Assembly: GCA_047967505.1 (NCBI GenBank)
Contig: CM106541.1
Direction: 5' to 3' (one strand)
DNA: 64,000 bases
From: Dipteris shenzhenensis
Lineage: Eukaryota > Polypodiophyta > Polypodiopsida > Gleicheniales
In this document: in pieces, positions 22,494 to 34,655 of the stretch
How positions within the stretch are numbered: the stretch's first letter is position 1
How the letters are laid out: the number at the start of each line of letters is the position of its first letter
The notes under the pieces: generated by a model
Told to the model about the DNA's origin: nothing
What the model saw: only the letters and a program-made list of their open reading frames with translations
The model's database searches: none
Made by a program: the position numbers and the translations under genes

Positions 22494-25400
22494 CTCCCCC
22501 TCGAGCTCAATCCCAGTTCCTGCACACCAAGTAGGTCTCTTAATTTGCACAGCCTCTCTACACCCAATGCCTTTGTGAATATGTCAGCTATTTGATCTTC
22601 TCTGCTGACATAAACTAGATTAATAAGACCTAGTAAAACCTTCTCCCGCACATAGTGATAATGCACCTCAATGTGCTTTGTTTTAGCATGATAGATTGGG
22701 TTATTTGCCAAGTGTATACTGCTCATGTTGTCTTAATAAATGACAACTGGCCCATCTGCAGACTGATGCATTTCATAAAGTAGCTTATGCAACCAAGCTA
22801 CCTCACATGTAGCCATTGCTGCACCCCTGTACTCAACCTCTGTGCTCAACAAGGCAATTGTAGGTTGTTTCTTGCTGCTCCAAGTGACTGCAGCACTCCC
22901 AAACAAGAACACATATCCACTGGTAGATCGTTTATTAGAAATACTACCAGCCCAATCAGCATCAGTGTATCCATGCAACTGTATCTGAACCCTAGTCTCA
23001 TAAAATAGTCCATACTGCAATGTGGACTTCACATACCTGAGTATGCGTCTAGCCGCATCCAAATGCGGTTTCCTTGGAGCTTGCATAAACTGACTTACCA
23101 ATGCAACAGCATAGCTTAAATCTGGCCTGGTAATAGTCATATAAATCAAACTTCCTACTATGCGTCTGTACATAGTAGGGTCTTCCAAAAGCTCACCTGC
23201 ATTTGCGGTCAGCTTCACATTCTGCTCCAAAGGAACTGAAATAATCTTACAGCCTGTCATCCCATATTTGGATAGCATGTCCAATCCATACTGCCTCTGC
23301 AAGAGCCGTATCCCACTTGGTGATCTAATCACCTCAATGCCCAAGAAATAACACAGATCTCCCAAATCCTTCATCTCAAACTTCTGCTTCAATAGCATTT
23401 TCACATGAATGATATCTTCATCACTATCACCTGTGATGATCAAATCGTCAACATAAATGACAAGCAGCATAATACCTTTCTCTGTTTTTCTCACATAAAG
23501 TGAGAAATCTGCCTTGGAAATGTGAAAGCCAATAGTGACAAGATACTGTCAGGCTATCTTGTCAGACCATGCTCTAGGTGCTTGCTTTAAGCCATACAAG
23601 GCTTTCTTCAACCTGCAAACAAACTCAGGATGAACAGCATGAACATAACCTAGTGGTTGCTCCATAAAGACCTCTTCTTGCAAATCACCATGCAAGAAGG
23701 CATTCTTTACATCCATCTGATGTAACGACCATCCCCTTGATGCAGCCATAGCAATGACTGCTCTTACGGTTGCCATCCTTGCAACTGGACTGAATGTTTC
23801 TTCATAATCAATGCCATATGTCGGTGCATACCCCTTGACAACTAATCTTGCCTTGTATCTGTTCACAGTACCATCTGCATTGTGCTTCACCTTATAAACC
23901 CACTTACAGCCAATTGCATTCTTGTCTTTAGGCAAAGGCACCAATTCCAATGTAGCATTTGCTTCCAAGGCATCCATTTCTTTATCCATGGCTTTCTCCC
24001 ATTTTTCTTTTCCCATGGCTTGCTCAAAAGAAGTGGGTTTTGGTTCCTGTATCACTTTGACCATATAGGCATAGTGAATGGCTGTAAATCCATCATATTT
24101 CAGCCTATCCACAGGATACCTAGCTCTAGTAGACCTTCGCAAGATAGGCTCACTTCTAGGTGCTCTCAAAACATCCGTGGTCTTACTTACTCCACGTGTA
24201 ACAACAGAAGGAATACCCAATGCATCATCAATGCTCTGTTCTGAGCCACTAGATTCACCATCCACATAAGAGTGACCTACATTCACATCAAACATGGGCT
24301 GATCTACCTTCTCTTTTCCTTTTCGTGATACCTGCATACTACTATCTGCATTGCTTTGAGGAGATTCTCATGATCTCAATCTGCCTGTCCATGGCAAAGT
24401 ATGTGAACCACTGCTACAGGACACTGCAGGTCCACTAATATTTTGTGATTGCTGTTGTGAATTTTGTGCAGCATTACCATTTTGTGCATCTACATCATCA
24501 ATCACATTTACTAGTTTATACCAGCTACTCATCTCATCAAAAACATCTCTGCTCACTATAAACTTACGAGTAGAAGGGTTATAGCATCTATACCCTTTCT
24601 ACTACAAAGAATAACCAATAAAGATGCACTTCTCAGCTTTTGGATCCAACTTGAACCTCAACTCATCTGGCACATGAACATAGGCAATGCAACCAAAAAT
24701 TTTCAAATGAGAAATATCTGGTTTCCTACTAGTATACATCTCCTCTCGTGTCATGCCGGCCCAAGATACCTCTCCAATATGCTTGTTTTACCTTTCTGCA
24801 AGTCCACTTTGCTGTGGGGTATGACTGCATGAATATTGCTGCTTTATTCCATGCTCCTGTAGGAACCTTGCAAACTCATTTGAGAGGTACTCTCCCCCTC
24901 CATCTGACCTTAGGCATTTTATTTGCACGCCTGTTTCTTTTTCAGCCATAGCTTTAAAAGCTTTGAAATGCCCAAACACTTCACTTTTCTTTTTCATAAA
25001 ATACACCCAAACTTTTCTGCTGTAGTCATCGATAAAAGTGACAAAATAAGGACAGCCTCCAATAGATGCAGCTTTAGTAGTCCACACATCAAAGTGGATT
25101 AATTCCAATGGCTTTTTACTCTCTTGAACATGTCTAGGAAATGGTTTCCTTGCCTGTTTTCCAAATTGATAGGCTTCACATACCTTATGCATTTCTACAA
25201 CCTTGAATTTAGGCAATCCTGCAACAATATTTTGGGCCTACATTGATTTAAGTCACTATACATTAACATGACCAATGTGTTTATGCCAGATATCAATATC
25301 TACAACTACACCGATCCCATGTGCAAACATTGCTGCACTCAATTCAGGCATGTCCGCATCCAATGTAAACATCCTGCCCTTCTTCTTTCCTTTTGCTATC

Positions 25401-25790
25401 AAGCGACCGTTATTTTTCATATCCTCAACAAAGCATCCATGAGGATTAAATCTGACCTGCAAGCCCTACTCAACCATTTGACCAATAGAAACCAGGTTCT
25501 TGGTGATATTCGAGACATGAAATACATCAGATAGGTATTTCTTTTTCCCATACTGCATAGACAAAGGAATTTTACCAATCTGCACAATAGGATGTGCAGT
25601 ATCATCACCAGTCTCCACAAATCCTGGTCTTTCCATTTTCCTTGCATCCTGCATCCATTCTGCATGACCTATCATGTGGTTTGATGCACCTGAGTCAACA
25701 TACCACACATCATTGCTTTCTTTTGCACTTGTCACAGAGTTGGTCATGTGCTGCACCATAAACAGATGCTCATTTCTGTCATCAGCCTGT
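22494..25790 (-). pseudogene. copia pol of element D
   Basis: Minus-strand order is protease (VWYVDSGASNHM, intact DSG), GAG-pre-integrase zinc domain (CEAYQFGK, with the second cysteine of CxxC replaced by tyrosine), integrase (FIDDYSRKVW, RSDGGGEYL, HTPQQSGLAER), RT ([30 protein letters not shown]) and RNase H (YTDADWAG, STEVEY, ADIFTKAL). Near 24755-24770 about 35 integrase codons present in element A are missing. A TGA stop lies near 23550 between RT halves, and a TAA interrupts RNase H. The copia order and YVDD box are clear. It is not functional as it stands. Confidence 0.9.
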
Positions 25791-25829
25791 CTACTAGAAG
25801 ATGCGTAATTCCCTTGCTACAATTTTCCA

Positions 25830-26722
25830 TTCATGATGTCATTCTGGTTTTTATAGCAGTCTTTAGCCATATGACCCATTTTACCACAGTAGTAGCATTC
25901 AACATTGCTGTTTGCATTTTGGCCTCTCTGCCATCCACCACGACCTCTTTGGCTCCCCCTGCCTCTAGAGTTACCATGTCCTCCACCATAGGACTGGCTT
26001 TCTTGAGTTTGCTACATATTCTGATTTCTACCACGGCCTCCAGATCGGCCTGCTCTACCTCTGCCTCTACCTCTTCTAGCATTTGAGTAGAAGACAGTTT
26101 CTTTTGAAGTTCCTCCTGAAGAAGATGCACCACCATTTCTCTGCTCTTCAGAAATTAGAAGAGCAAACAACTCCTCAAAATCAAGAATTTTTTCACGGAC
26201 AGCAATGGATGTCCAGAACTGTGCATAATCCTTTCTTAGACCATTCAAGGTCACATAAACTAAATCATCATCTTCCACTGGCGACCCAATGGAAGCAAGT
26301 GCATCTGCAATTTTCATCACCTTCATGTGGTACTCATTGATGCTCATATTTTCTCTTTGCACATTGTGCAACTCCTGCTTGAGCTACATTTTCTTGGCTT
26401 GTGTATTTGTGCTGTACATCTTTGCCAAAGTATCCCATGCCTCCTTTGGCATACTTGCATCCTAAATATGCACAATCCTAGAATCTAAAATACTGATAGA
26501 CAGCCAGTACATAACTTTTCTGGCTCTCTCATGCCATCCTTTAAATGCCTGTATTTTGTGTTGATTGGGAACATTAGGAAGAATTGGTTCTTCTTCATTT
26601 CCTGTAATGAACTCCCAATAGCCTTTTGCCATAAGGATATTCGTCATTCTAAACTTCCATGCTTGGAAGTTGTTCTTGTCAAGCTTTTCAGTGACAATCT
26701 ATGAAAGAGAATCAAACACCAT
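25830..26722 (-). pseudogene. copia gag of element D
   Basis: ATG at 26722 opens MVFDSLS, followed by a TAG and then IVTEKLDKNNFQAWKFRM, KEAWDTLAKMYST, ALASIGSPVEDDDLV, GRGRGRAGRSGGRGR and a complete CCHC knuckle (CYYCGKMGHMAKDC). Five in-frame stops are visible: after DSLS, after IVHI, after AKKM, after NQNM and in GKL-QGNY. Most of these read glutamine in element A or are shared with it. Confidence 0.85.
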
Positions 26723-27265
26723 TACAGAACACTACAAAATATTTTGTCACTGCAAAAAAACACAGCTTCTGCCTCACAAGGGCAAATATGCAAAACTGAT
26801 GAAAGTGGTATTTGACCACACAATCACTTCCTGGTGACGATTTTGCATCAACAAGAAATAAGGATGATTCTGTAACTCCTAGTATCTCTGCGCACAGGCA
26901 TACAATACAATTTCTGCGACAACTTTTCACCGACCTGCAGAGCAATGGTCGCACAAAAATAGGGCCTTTTTCTCAGTGCTTGCAGAGAACTTCCGCCTCC
27001 AAAATGGGGCCCCGAAATGGCCTCGAATCAAAGAAATAAAGTCACCAAGGGCTTCGCTCTTCCCCATAGCATATAATGCCCTCTCGCCACACCACAAAGG
27101 GCATCTCAATCTGAGACAATGCACTCTTGCACTTCCCAATTGTGCTACCTACAGAGATTTGCTCCCAAACTCGAAAAAGGAAAGCAACACTGGTCCTCTT
27201 ACCAAAACACCGCGAACTTGGTTTGCTTTCTTGAGCTCCTTACCACGAACTAGGCTCTGATACCA

Positions 27266-27617
27266 TGTGAAGATAGTGGGAGAGAAGGAAGGAGTCTCTT
27301 TTACGGCTTTGTCACATACACAATGGGGGAATACACACAAAGGTGGAGGCTGAAAATAGTTTTCCTCTTCTTAGTTGTGAAAGCCAAAAGAACTCTAGTA
27401 CAAAAGAATAGAAGAACCCTATATGTGGGTCTCAAACCAAACTCAGCTAACTAAGGTGGCATACTAACTAAGCCACGAACTAGAGTACATAAGGATACTT
27501 GTCATCCAACTATTATTCATGGGCGGTGTACCAACTGCATCTGCAGCTAACAAGTCGGTGACATAAATGCACAACGGTCACCCTGGCATATCACGAGTGG
27601 AGCTCGATATCTCAACA
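27266..27617 (-). repeat. family-1 LTR, 5' LTR of element D
   Basis: In transcript orientation it runs TGTTGAGATATCG to CTTCACA, with intact TG and CA ends. It is followed by TGGTATCAGAGCC as primer-binding site and bordered on the outside by the target duplication ATGTT. Confidence 0.95.
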
Positions 27618-27622
27618 ATGTT

Positions 27623-28743
27623 AGTACAAAATTCTAGGGCAAACATATACAATGAAGGTAGTAGCAATGATATCTAATGATGACAAATACTCTAGTGGAG
27701 ATGGAGGCAAGAGGAAGAACAATGCAACTAGCTTGGACACTGTGCAAGGGAGAGAAGAGAGAAGAAGGTTGAGAAAAAGGAGGAAGAGCCCATGTAAGAG
27801 TTAGAGGAGTAAAAAATGGTTGGGAACATGGTAACAAAAATGAGAGAGCTTTTCTTGGTGATGCTTCTGAGTATTTCCAAGAATAGGTATGCAGATCTAG
27901 GTAAAATTGTCTTAATATATGACATGAGAGAATATCTGGTGAGTGAGAGGGGGTGGGAGCCTTTGTGAAGATGGAGGATAGAATTGCTTGCTCATACTAT
28001 TTTTCTAAGAATGAGACTGATGCCACTTGGAATGACATGTCTTTGGAGGGACTTCCAAGATTAGGGACAAGGAGTACTGATGCGGATGGTAGCATGATTG
28101 GCTAGACTAGAAAGTAGTGTCCATGGGCATTTCTTTTTCAGTGCTTGTAAAAGCATCTTTCAAATTAATTGTGAGACTAGTTAGTCAGAAGTGTAAATTT
28201 AAAAACAAAAACCATGTCCCATGTCCATGATGTGTAACTAACAAAGAAATTGTAATTTCCAATCCCACTTCTCTTTCTAAATCCTCTCTCTCTAAAACCT
28301 TCTGCTTTGAATACGCAACCTGGAATCTCTCTCTCTCTTTGTCTCTCTGTCAGTGCTCCTGGTTCTTTCTTTCTTTGCATTCTATCTCTCTGTATCTCGA
28401 AAATAGGCCTCAGAGTAGCAGCACTTAAAACGGATGCCGGAAGAGGTGAGATCCTGAGTGAAGTGGAGTTTGTGAATTCCACTACCAGCGAGGAACAAAT
28501 CAACTTGAGACTAGAGCAAAGTAGCAGCACTTCAAACTAATGAAATATTTGCAAACACTCCTGTTAAATTAATAGCGTCGCTATGACCATCAAACTTCAT
28601 ACTTAGATTTCCTATCAAAAAATGGTATGTGCCTCTGCAAGAAACATGTTTGCCTTTCTATTTCTTAAATGACATTGCAAATGAGGGCAGGTGGCGATGC
28701 TTTATGCTACTTTTTGCAGGTGCATCTAGTTTGTTTGTCTCCA
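27623..28743. other. no recognisable gene
   Basis: The first ~70 bases are the tail of gag remnant G. After that no frame looks coding. A pyrimidine-rich CTCTCT block lies at 28320-28400. Confidence 0.45.
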
Positions 28744-29514
28744 GGACTTGAGGATGTCAATGCAAAAAAATTGACGCAACTCACCCGTTAAGAAAAAGAG
28801 GTAGACGCTATTAGAGAGTACGAGGTTGCAAAGAAAAGAAAGCAATGACAGAAAGCAAGGGTGAAGCAAGCTATGACAGATATGGCAAATGTTGTATTTG
28901 ACATGGACAAGAGAGAAAAGATAGCAAAGGAGGTTGTTTCCTTCTTTGAAGAACAAAAAAGAGGAATGGACTTAGAAACCAAAAAGGATATCTTCATGCA
29001 AATCTTGTTTCATCTCAATATCAAGCATTTACACAGTGCCAACAAAGAAGTTCAGTTGTTGTAGGAAGCAATCGTATCCAATATATGCAACACCTTAACC
29101 CATGTCAAACAACCATGGAGCCATGATGAAGTTTTCTTCAAAAGGTCTACTATGATGATTTTGATGAATTTTGATGGGCAAGAATGCCAAGATTTCAGCA
29201 TTGCAAAGGCTTCTAAGCTTTTGGGTGTCCATAGGAGAAACTTCTACTCTAAAAAATCTTGCTTTCCCATCAAAGAATAGGGAATGTTGTTGCTATCCTC
29301 CTACCGAAGACAACAACAATGATGGAGCAGCATTACATAGGAGGTTCAAGATATTGCGTCTGCATTTTAGACTTAGGAAACACGGGTGTCCCTCAATAAG
29401 AAAGATGTTTGTAGAAAGAGGATAAGTAGAAAAACCTATGTGAAGCACCCTCTCCCCATCTTCTTGACCTCAGGTCTAGATTTGCCTCCCCATGATTCCT
29501 TGTCTAAGTCATAA
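28744..29514 (+). pseudogene. decayed gene of unknown function
   Basis: One plus-strand frame stays protein-like for about 255 codons while carrying eight stops. It begins right after a good splice acceptor (TTTGTTTGTCTCCAG, ending 28744). The first part is lysine/glutamate-rich and helical (EKEVDAIREYEVAKKRK, DMDKREKIAKEVVSFFEE). Then comes FSIAKASKLLGVHRRNFY, which looks like a helix-turn-helix, and a basic segment (ETRVSLNKKDVCRKR, then KTYVKHPLPIFL). The segment reminds me of uncharacterised proteins of non-seed plants and invertebrates, but that is memory and not a search. Function unknown; a transposase-like or DNA-binding role is only a guess. Confidence 0.5.
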
Positions 29515-29519
29515 TGAAC

Positions 29520-29680
29520 TACTTCTAGCTTGGTTTTGGCCATGATGAACTGCTTCCAGACTAGTTTTTTCCATGATGAACTGCTTCTAGACTGGTTTCT
29601 GCCATAATAATGAGCTGCTTCTAGACTAGTTTTTTCCATAATGAATTGCTTCTAGACTGGTTTTTTCCATAATGAAGTGA
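29520..29680. repeat. minisatellite, about 36-bp unit, four to five copies
   Basis: GAACTGCTTCTAGACTGGTTTTTTCCAT(A/G)AT recurs in variant form from 29520 onward. Units differ by small indels. Confidence 0.8.
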
Positions 29681-30798
29681 TTTGACATTGCATTCTCACT
29701 GCCATGTGACTGCTTGGAGCCATGTAGACTCCAAGTTAAGGAATCACACATTCAAGTGGATCTTTTGCTGGATTGCTTTGTCAATGCCGCTTGGTCCTCT
29801 TGCATGGCCGTGTCACTCATGGCTTCTCTTGTAATTGCTTTGAGAATGGTTTGTGAAGTTTCTACTCGTGCTTTACAGTGTGCTTTGCATGTGATTTAGC
29901 AATGTTAGAAGTGTTTTCACATGTGCCTAGCAATGTTAGTCACTTTAGAACTGATTTTGCAAGTGCTTCTATGGTATTGGATTCATGCTCATCAGTTACT
30001 ACTTTACCACTACTTTCTTTTTAAAAACTATTTTTTGACTACTTGTTGGTGCTTTAGCAATGCTTTGTGACTGCTTTGGCAGTGCTTTGCATAAGAGTCA
30101 ATTTGGTGTGGTCAAATTTCCCACAATTTGGGTTAGTTAGCTAACTTTACCATGTGAGCAATTGACACCTCATCAATTCCACATAAGCACAATGTGCCCG
30201 TAACAATAGTTTGGATTTTGCATGTGAACATCCTATTCCGCATCATCATGTTCACCTTTGTTGATGAAATACTTTGACAAGCCGTAACTTTCAATGCAAA
30301 AATAATTTGCACTCCCTCCAAAAAGGAAATGTGATCGCCTTTTTGAGATCTACACACCTATCAAGTTAGAATCATTATATGCAATTAGACACTGCCATTG
30401 AAGCAAAAATAATCTCATGGTAAGACCTTTGTGACAAATGGAAAAGCAATGCATGTATGCACAACGCATGCCAAAAGCACAAATGCATGAGAGGACATAA
30501 CATGGCATCCACACATAAAGCATTAAGGCATATGAAAGAACAAAGAATCATGCAATGAGAAACAAATCCTTGCCACCTTTAGCCCACATGTTTGTAAATC
30601 AAACCTCCACAAGTTTGTAAATCAAACCTGACCATCTGAGAGTGGCTATGTAAGCGACCAAGGGAGGATTTGATCTTGTAATACCCACACTTGACCACCT
30701 TAAGTAGAAGGTATGCACTAAGGGGAGGTGATGGAATGTAAACCCACACTTTACCACCTTGAAGTAGCCAATGCATTGATCATGGCACCAAGGGGAGG
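29681..30798. other. no gene; degenerate repeats
   Basis: From 29800 to 30100 GCTTTG/GTGCTTT phrases recur. At 30580-30800 short blocks (TTTGTAAATCAAACCT, CCCACACTT-ACCACCTT-AAGTAG) occur twice each. No coding frame is evident. Confidence 0.45.
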
Positions 30799-31090
30799 TG
30801 TTGAGATATGGTGCCATGAGCACATAATTAAAGGCAAAGGTATGGTGTAGGAATGTATTAAAGTAGCCACCCTAGGATGTGGACTACATGCTGTGACGAT
30901 GTGGACCAAGGACATCCATAAGGACAGATGTGGATAAGAGGATCCCACAAGTGTTGACTATTCTAAATGCTCTCTCTATATAAAAAGCCTATCATGTATT
31001 GTTGATTACACATATTGTAATAGATTGAGTGTTTGCTACCCTATGTCTCTCTCATGGTTCTTTGATCCTCCTTTATCTCTTGCTTTTACA
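30799..31090 (+). repeat. probable solo or 3' LTR
   Basis: A purine run (CCAAGGGGAGG) is followed by TGTTGAGATATGG, the usual polypurine-tract to LTR transition. CTCTCTATATAAAAAGCC near 30970 looks like a promoter. The right end is unclear and no RT lies upstream, so the element, if real, is mostly gone. Confidence 0.4.
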
Positions 31091-31454
31091 TGTTATAGGT
31101 CAAGCATTAGATGATTGTAGTGCACCTCATCTTACCGAAATTTACTTAACGGGACAAGGTTAGAGAAGAGTGATACGTTATTGAAAAAAGATCTTGCATC
31201 TCAACATAACATGAAGTGGTATATATCGAGGAGCTTGAAGGGGCTGATTTGGTCGGATGGGTAGGTTCCGAGGAAACATTGCACCTCCTTCATAGATACC
31301 CTTACACTTAGCTCAAAACACTCGACAAACTTTCATTAGACACAGAGGCCTATAACTTTCAATAGAGACATGATACCAAAGATTCAAACACATATAGAGA
31401 TGCACCTTGAGATACCTTCTCGCTGATATACATTTCGTAAGAAAAAAAGAAGTG

Positions 31455-31840
31455 GCCAGAAAGTTACGGGTGGTTTATTAGATGGGGATAAAAACTATTA
31501 TGAAAACAGACTGTTAAATACAAAGACTCATAACTTTTTGCTGTAGTATTTGATTTAAGGTTTGATAACACAGAGACATGTTTCTTGAAGAGAGCTTTGT
31601 GTTGATATAAGTTTCATCAAAATCGGACTAACGAGCAGAAAGTTATGAGCAAAACGCTAACAGGGGGTCAAACTATCATGAAAACAAATTGTCAAACACA
31701 AAGACTCATAATTTTTTGATGTAGTATTTGATTCAAGGTCTGATAATACAAAGACATGCGTCTTAAAGAGAGCTTCGTGCTGATATAATTTTTATCAAAA
31801 TCAGACTAACGAGCGGAAAGTTATGAGCAAAACACTAATA
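31455..31840. repeat. tandem repeat, 178-bp unit, about two copies
   Basis: GAGC(A/G)GAAAGTTATGAGCAAAAC occurs at 31633 and 31811, 178 bp apart, with a diverged earlier copy near 31454. The intervening sequence (CAAAGACTCATAA, AGACATG, GAGAGCTT-GTG-TGATATAA) is shared. Confidence 0.8.
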
Positions 31841-33060
31841 GGGGGCCAAACTGTCCCTCCACCCATGCTAATTTCGCCTGAGCAGGATGCTCCCTCAAGA
31901 CTCCACCTTCATCAGCGATCCACCACTCATAGAGTTTGCCTAGAATAGGGTAAGTAACTCCCTTAGTGGCACAGAAAATGAATGGACCATGTGTGTGCAA
32001 TCAGTGGCCGAATAGAAAGAACTTTTAAGGCTTTGAAACAAAGAAAAGGGAAGAGAGACTCAAGAGAGAAAATATGAAGTGATCTTCATTGTCAATAGAG
32101 TGAGACTCCACTCCAATGCAACCCAAATAAACACAAGGGAGAAGAAGAGGTTTCATACATACAAGAGGGAGCAGAAGCTCCAAGACTACTCATAGAGAGA
32201 GAATGAACTAGAGAGAGATGGACTCAAGAGTCTACATAAGAGAATACCTACAAGAGGGAGAGAAGGCTCATGGAAGAGGCTTGAGGAGACTAGAGCTACA
32301 ACAACATGAGTCCAAATGGTGGAAGAGATGTTGAACAAGGGAGAGAAGGGCTCCTTTTATAGAGATTTTGTCACCCTCCTTCACCCATTTACAATCGCTG
32401 CCTATAGATTCTTTTCCATCAAAAGATGCTCAAGACTCTTAAAATATTGAGGAAGTCAAGAGTCTCCCCACATGGAGCCCATAGGGACCCTCTCTTTTCT
32501 ATATGTCCACATCCTCCTTATTCTACATAGGAATTCTAGAAGGTTTCCTCTTGATTCCACACTCCTCCACATGCCTTCCACACGCTTGCATGTGGCCTCT
32601 CTTATATTATTGGAACACATGGACATGAGCCCACCTCTTTATATGACTCACTCTTCCTATTTTCTAAAAACCCCATAATATCCCATACACAAATAACTCT
32701 CACCCCATACGAAGGTATCTATAATTCATACCTATGATATTTACAATGACCAATTCCACTCATCCTCTCAATCCCATACAATATCTTAGAAAATAGAAAT
32801 AAGTGAGAGCTGCTAGGCTATCACTTGATACTCAAACTCTTATCAAACATAGAAGAAAACAATACCAATGCCAAATAAAAAACATCAATTTTTGGCATCA
32901 TAGTACCATCAACTCGTTCTAACCAATGGAGCCACTTTTGGTTTGACTGTGGAGATCCCCCCCTCCTTGGCATTTCATCTTTAGAAGAGGAGGTTCTTAG
33001 GGTGGATGGGGTGCCAAGAGTTAGGGTCCTAAGGCACATGGAGGGAGCTCATTCAGTTGA
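31841..33060. other. no recognisable gene
   Basis: Purine-rich GAGAGA phrases occur from 32040 to 32350. A 68-codon frame at 32472-32678 has no motif. The last ~60 bases before 33061 may be the degenerate linker upstream of the RT fragment. Confidence 0.4.
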
Positions 33061-33589
33061 ATCAGCAAAAGCAGGTACTCTTCTTGATGAGGAGGAGCCT
33101 GAGACATTTGAAGAAGCAAAAGACATTTGAGCCGGATGAATGCCATGCATGATGAGTTGCAGTCCATTCATAAAAATCAGACTTGGGATGTTATGGATTT
33201 GCCACCAGGTAAGAATGCCATAGGTACACGGTGGGTTTTCAAAGTCAAAAGAAAACCAAATGGGTCCATTGATCGGTACAAGGAAAGGCTGCTTGCAAAA
33301 GGATATGCTCAGAAAAAGGGCATAGGTTATGAGGAGACTTTTTCTCCTACATCTAGGATGACAACCATCAGGTCAGTTATAGTGATGGCTGCAAATTTTG
33401 AATGGAATATTCATCAGTTGGACATTAAAATAGTTTTCCTTAATCGAGACTTGTTGGAAGAGATTTATGTCAAACAACCTCTGGGCTTTCAAAGTTCAGA
33501 AAATGCACTTCAGGTATGCAAGCTGAATAAAGCTTTGTATGGGCTGAAACAAGCCCCACTTGCATGGTATGCCAAAATTGATGCAAGCA
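33061..33589 (+). pseudogene. copia RT fragment of another family fused to element E
   Basis: It encodes the RT N-terminus: [95 protein letters not shown]. The sequence differs clearly from family 1 in A and D (for example FLNRDLLEEIYV against [12 protein letters not shown]). Just after KIDA it switches to family 1 in a shared GCAAGCACC. The conserved aspartate of the DVKxAF motif is kept, but the next residues are changed (DIKIVF). Confidence 0.8.
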
Positions 33590-33609
33590 CCCAGACTGAC
33601 AAGATAGGA

Positions 33610-34655
33610 TAGTATCTTGTCATTATTGGCTTTCAGATTTCCAAGGCAGATTTCTCACTTTATGTGAGAAAAACAGAGAAAGGCATTATGCTGCTTGTCA
33701 TTTATGTTGATGATTTGGTCATCATAGGTGATAGTGATGAAGATATCCTTCATGTGAAAATGTTATTGAAGCAGAAGTTTGAGATGAAGGATTTGGGAGA
33801 GCTGCGTTACTTCTTGGGCATTGAGGTGATTAGATCCACAAGTGGGATATGGCTCTTGCAGAGGCAGTATGGATTGGACATGCTGTCGAAATATGGGATG
33901 ACAGGTTGTAAGCCAATTTCAGTTCCTTTGGAGCATAATGTGAAATTGAGTGCAGATGCAGGTGAGCTTCTAGAAGACCCTACTATGTACAGACACATAG
34001 TAGGAAGTTTGATTTATATGACTATTACCAGGCCGGATTTGAGCTATGCTGTTGGGTTGGTAAGTCAGTCTATGCAGGCTCCAAGGAAACCACATTTGGA
34101 TGTGGCTAGACACATATTGAGGTATGTGAAGTCCACATTGCAGTATGGACTATTTTATGAGACTGGGGTTCAGATACAGTTGCATGGATACATTGATGCT
34201 GATTGGGCTGGTAGTATTTTTGATAGACGATTTACCATGTGCTCTTTTGGGAGTGCTGCAGTCACTTGGAGCAACAAGAAACAGCCTACAGTTGCCTTGT
34301 CGAGCACAGAGGCTGAGTATAGGGGTGTAGCAATGGCTGCATGTGAGGTAGCTTGGTTGCGTAAGCTACTTTATGATATGCATCAGTCTACAGATGGGCC
34401 AGTTGTCATTTATTGTGATAACATGAGTAGTATACACTTGGCAAATAATCGAGTCTATCATGCTAGAACAAAGCACATTGAGGTGCATTATCACTATGTG
34501 CGGGAGAAGGTTCTAGTAAGTTTTATTGATCTAGTTTATGTTAGCACATAGGATCAGGTAGCTTACATATTCACGAAGGCATTGGGTGTAGAGAAGCTGC
34601 GCAAGTTCAGAGATCTGCTTGGTGTGCAAGAATTGGGGCTGAGCTCGAGAGGGAG
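33610..34655 (+). pseudogene. copia RT and RNase H of element E
   Basis: A TAG at 33610 precedes the long frame 33664-34551. It reads YVRKTEKGIMLLVIYVDDLVI with the YVDD catalytic box, KQKFEMKDLGELRYFLGIEV, then RNase H blocks DADWAGSIF, KKQPTVALSSTEAEYRG, EVAWLRKLLYDMH, CDNMSSIHLANN and TKHIEVHYHYVREKV. A TAG at 34549-34551 interrupts the sequence before the C-terminal FTKALGVEKL. Compared with D a few codons are lost in the IFDRRFTMC segment. This is the best preserved RT/RNase H in the window, although it lacks its N-terminal half and is broken by stops. Confidence 0.9.

Larger units (their letters stand above)
20805..23364. repeat. 1,286-bp tandem duplication, near identical
   Basis: Unit 1 is about 20805-22090 and unit 2 about 22091-23364. 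Every landmark repeats at +1,286: GACTTTAGACAAGTCAAGG, the LTR start, the RNase H and RT frames. Reading both units side by side I find one difference inside the unit, C/T near 21574 and 22860 (Val/Ile). The unit includes about 50 bp of flanking gag G, the target site, the LTR and the C-terminal RT/RNase H. At the junction AAGTCAAGGTTGC occurs at 22078-22090 and again 22-24 bp on. Confidence 0.95.
20856..27617 (-). mobile_element. copia element D, two LTRs and target duplication (family 1)
   Basis: 5' LTR at 27617-27266 and 3' LTR at 21207-20856, both 352 bp. The direct 5-mer ATGTT flanks the element at 20851-20855 and 27618-27622. The primer-binding site (CTCTGATACCA, 27255-27265) and a polypurine tract (GAGCTCGAGGGGGAG in transcript orientation) are in place. 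The LTRs differ at roughly 15 positions by eye. The element contains a later 1,286-bp tandem duplication; without it the length would be about 5.5 kb. Gag-pol is broken by several stops and an integrase deletion. Confidence 0.95.
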
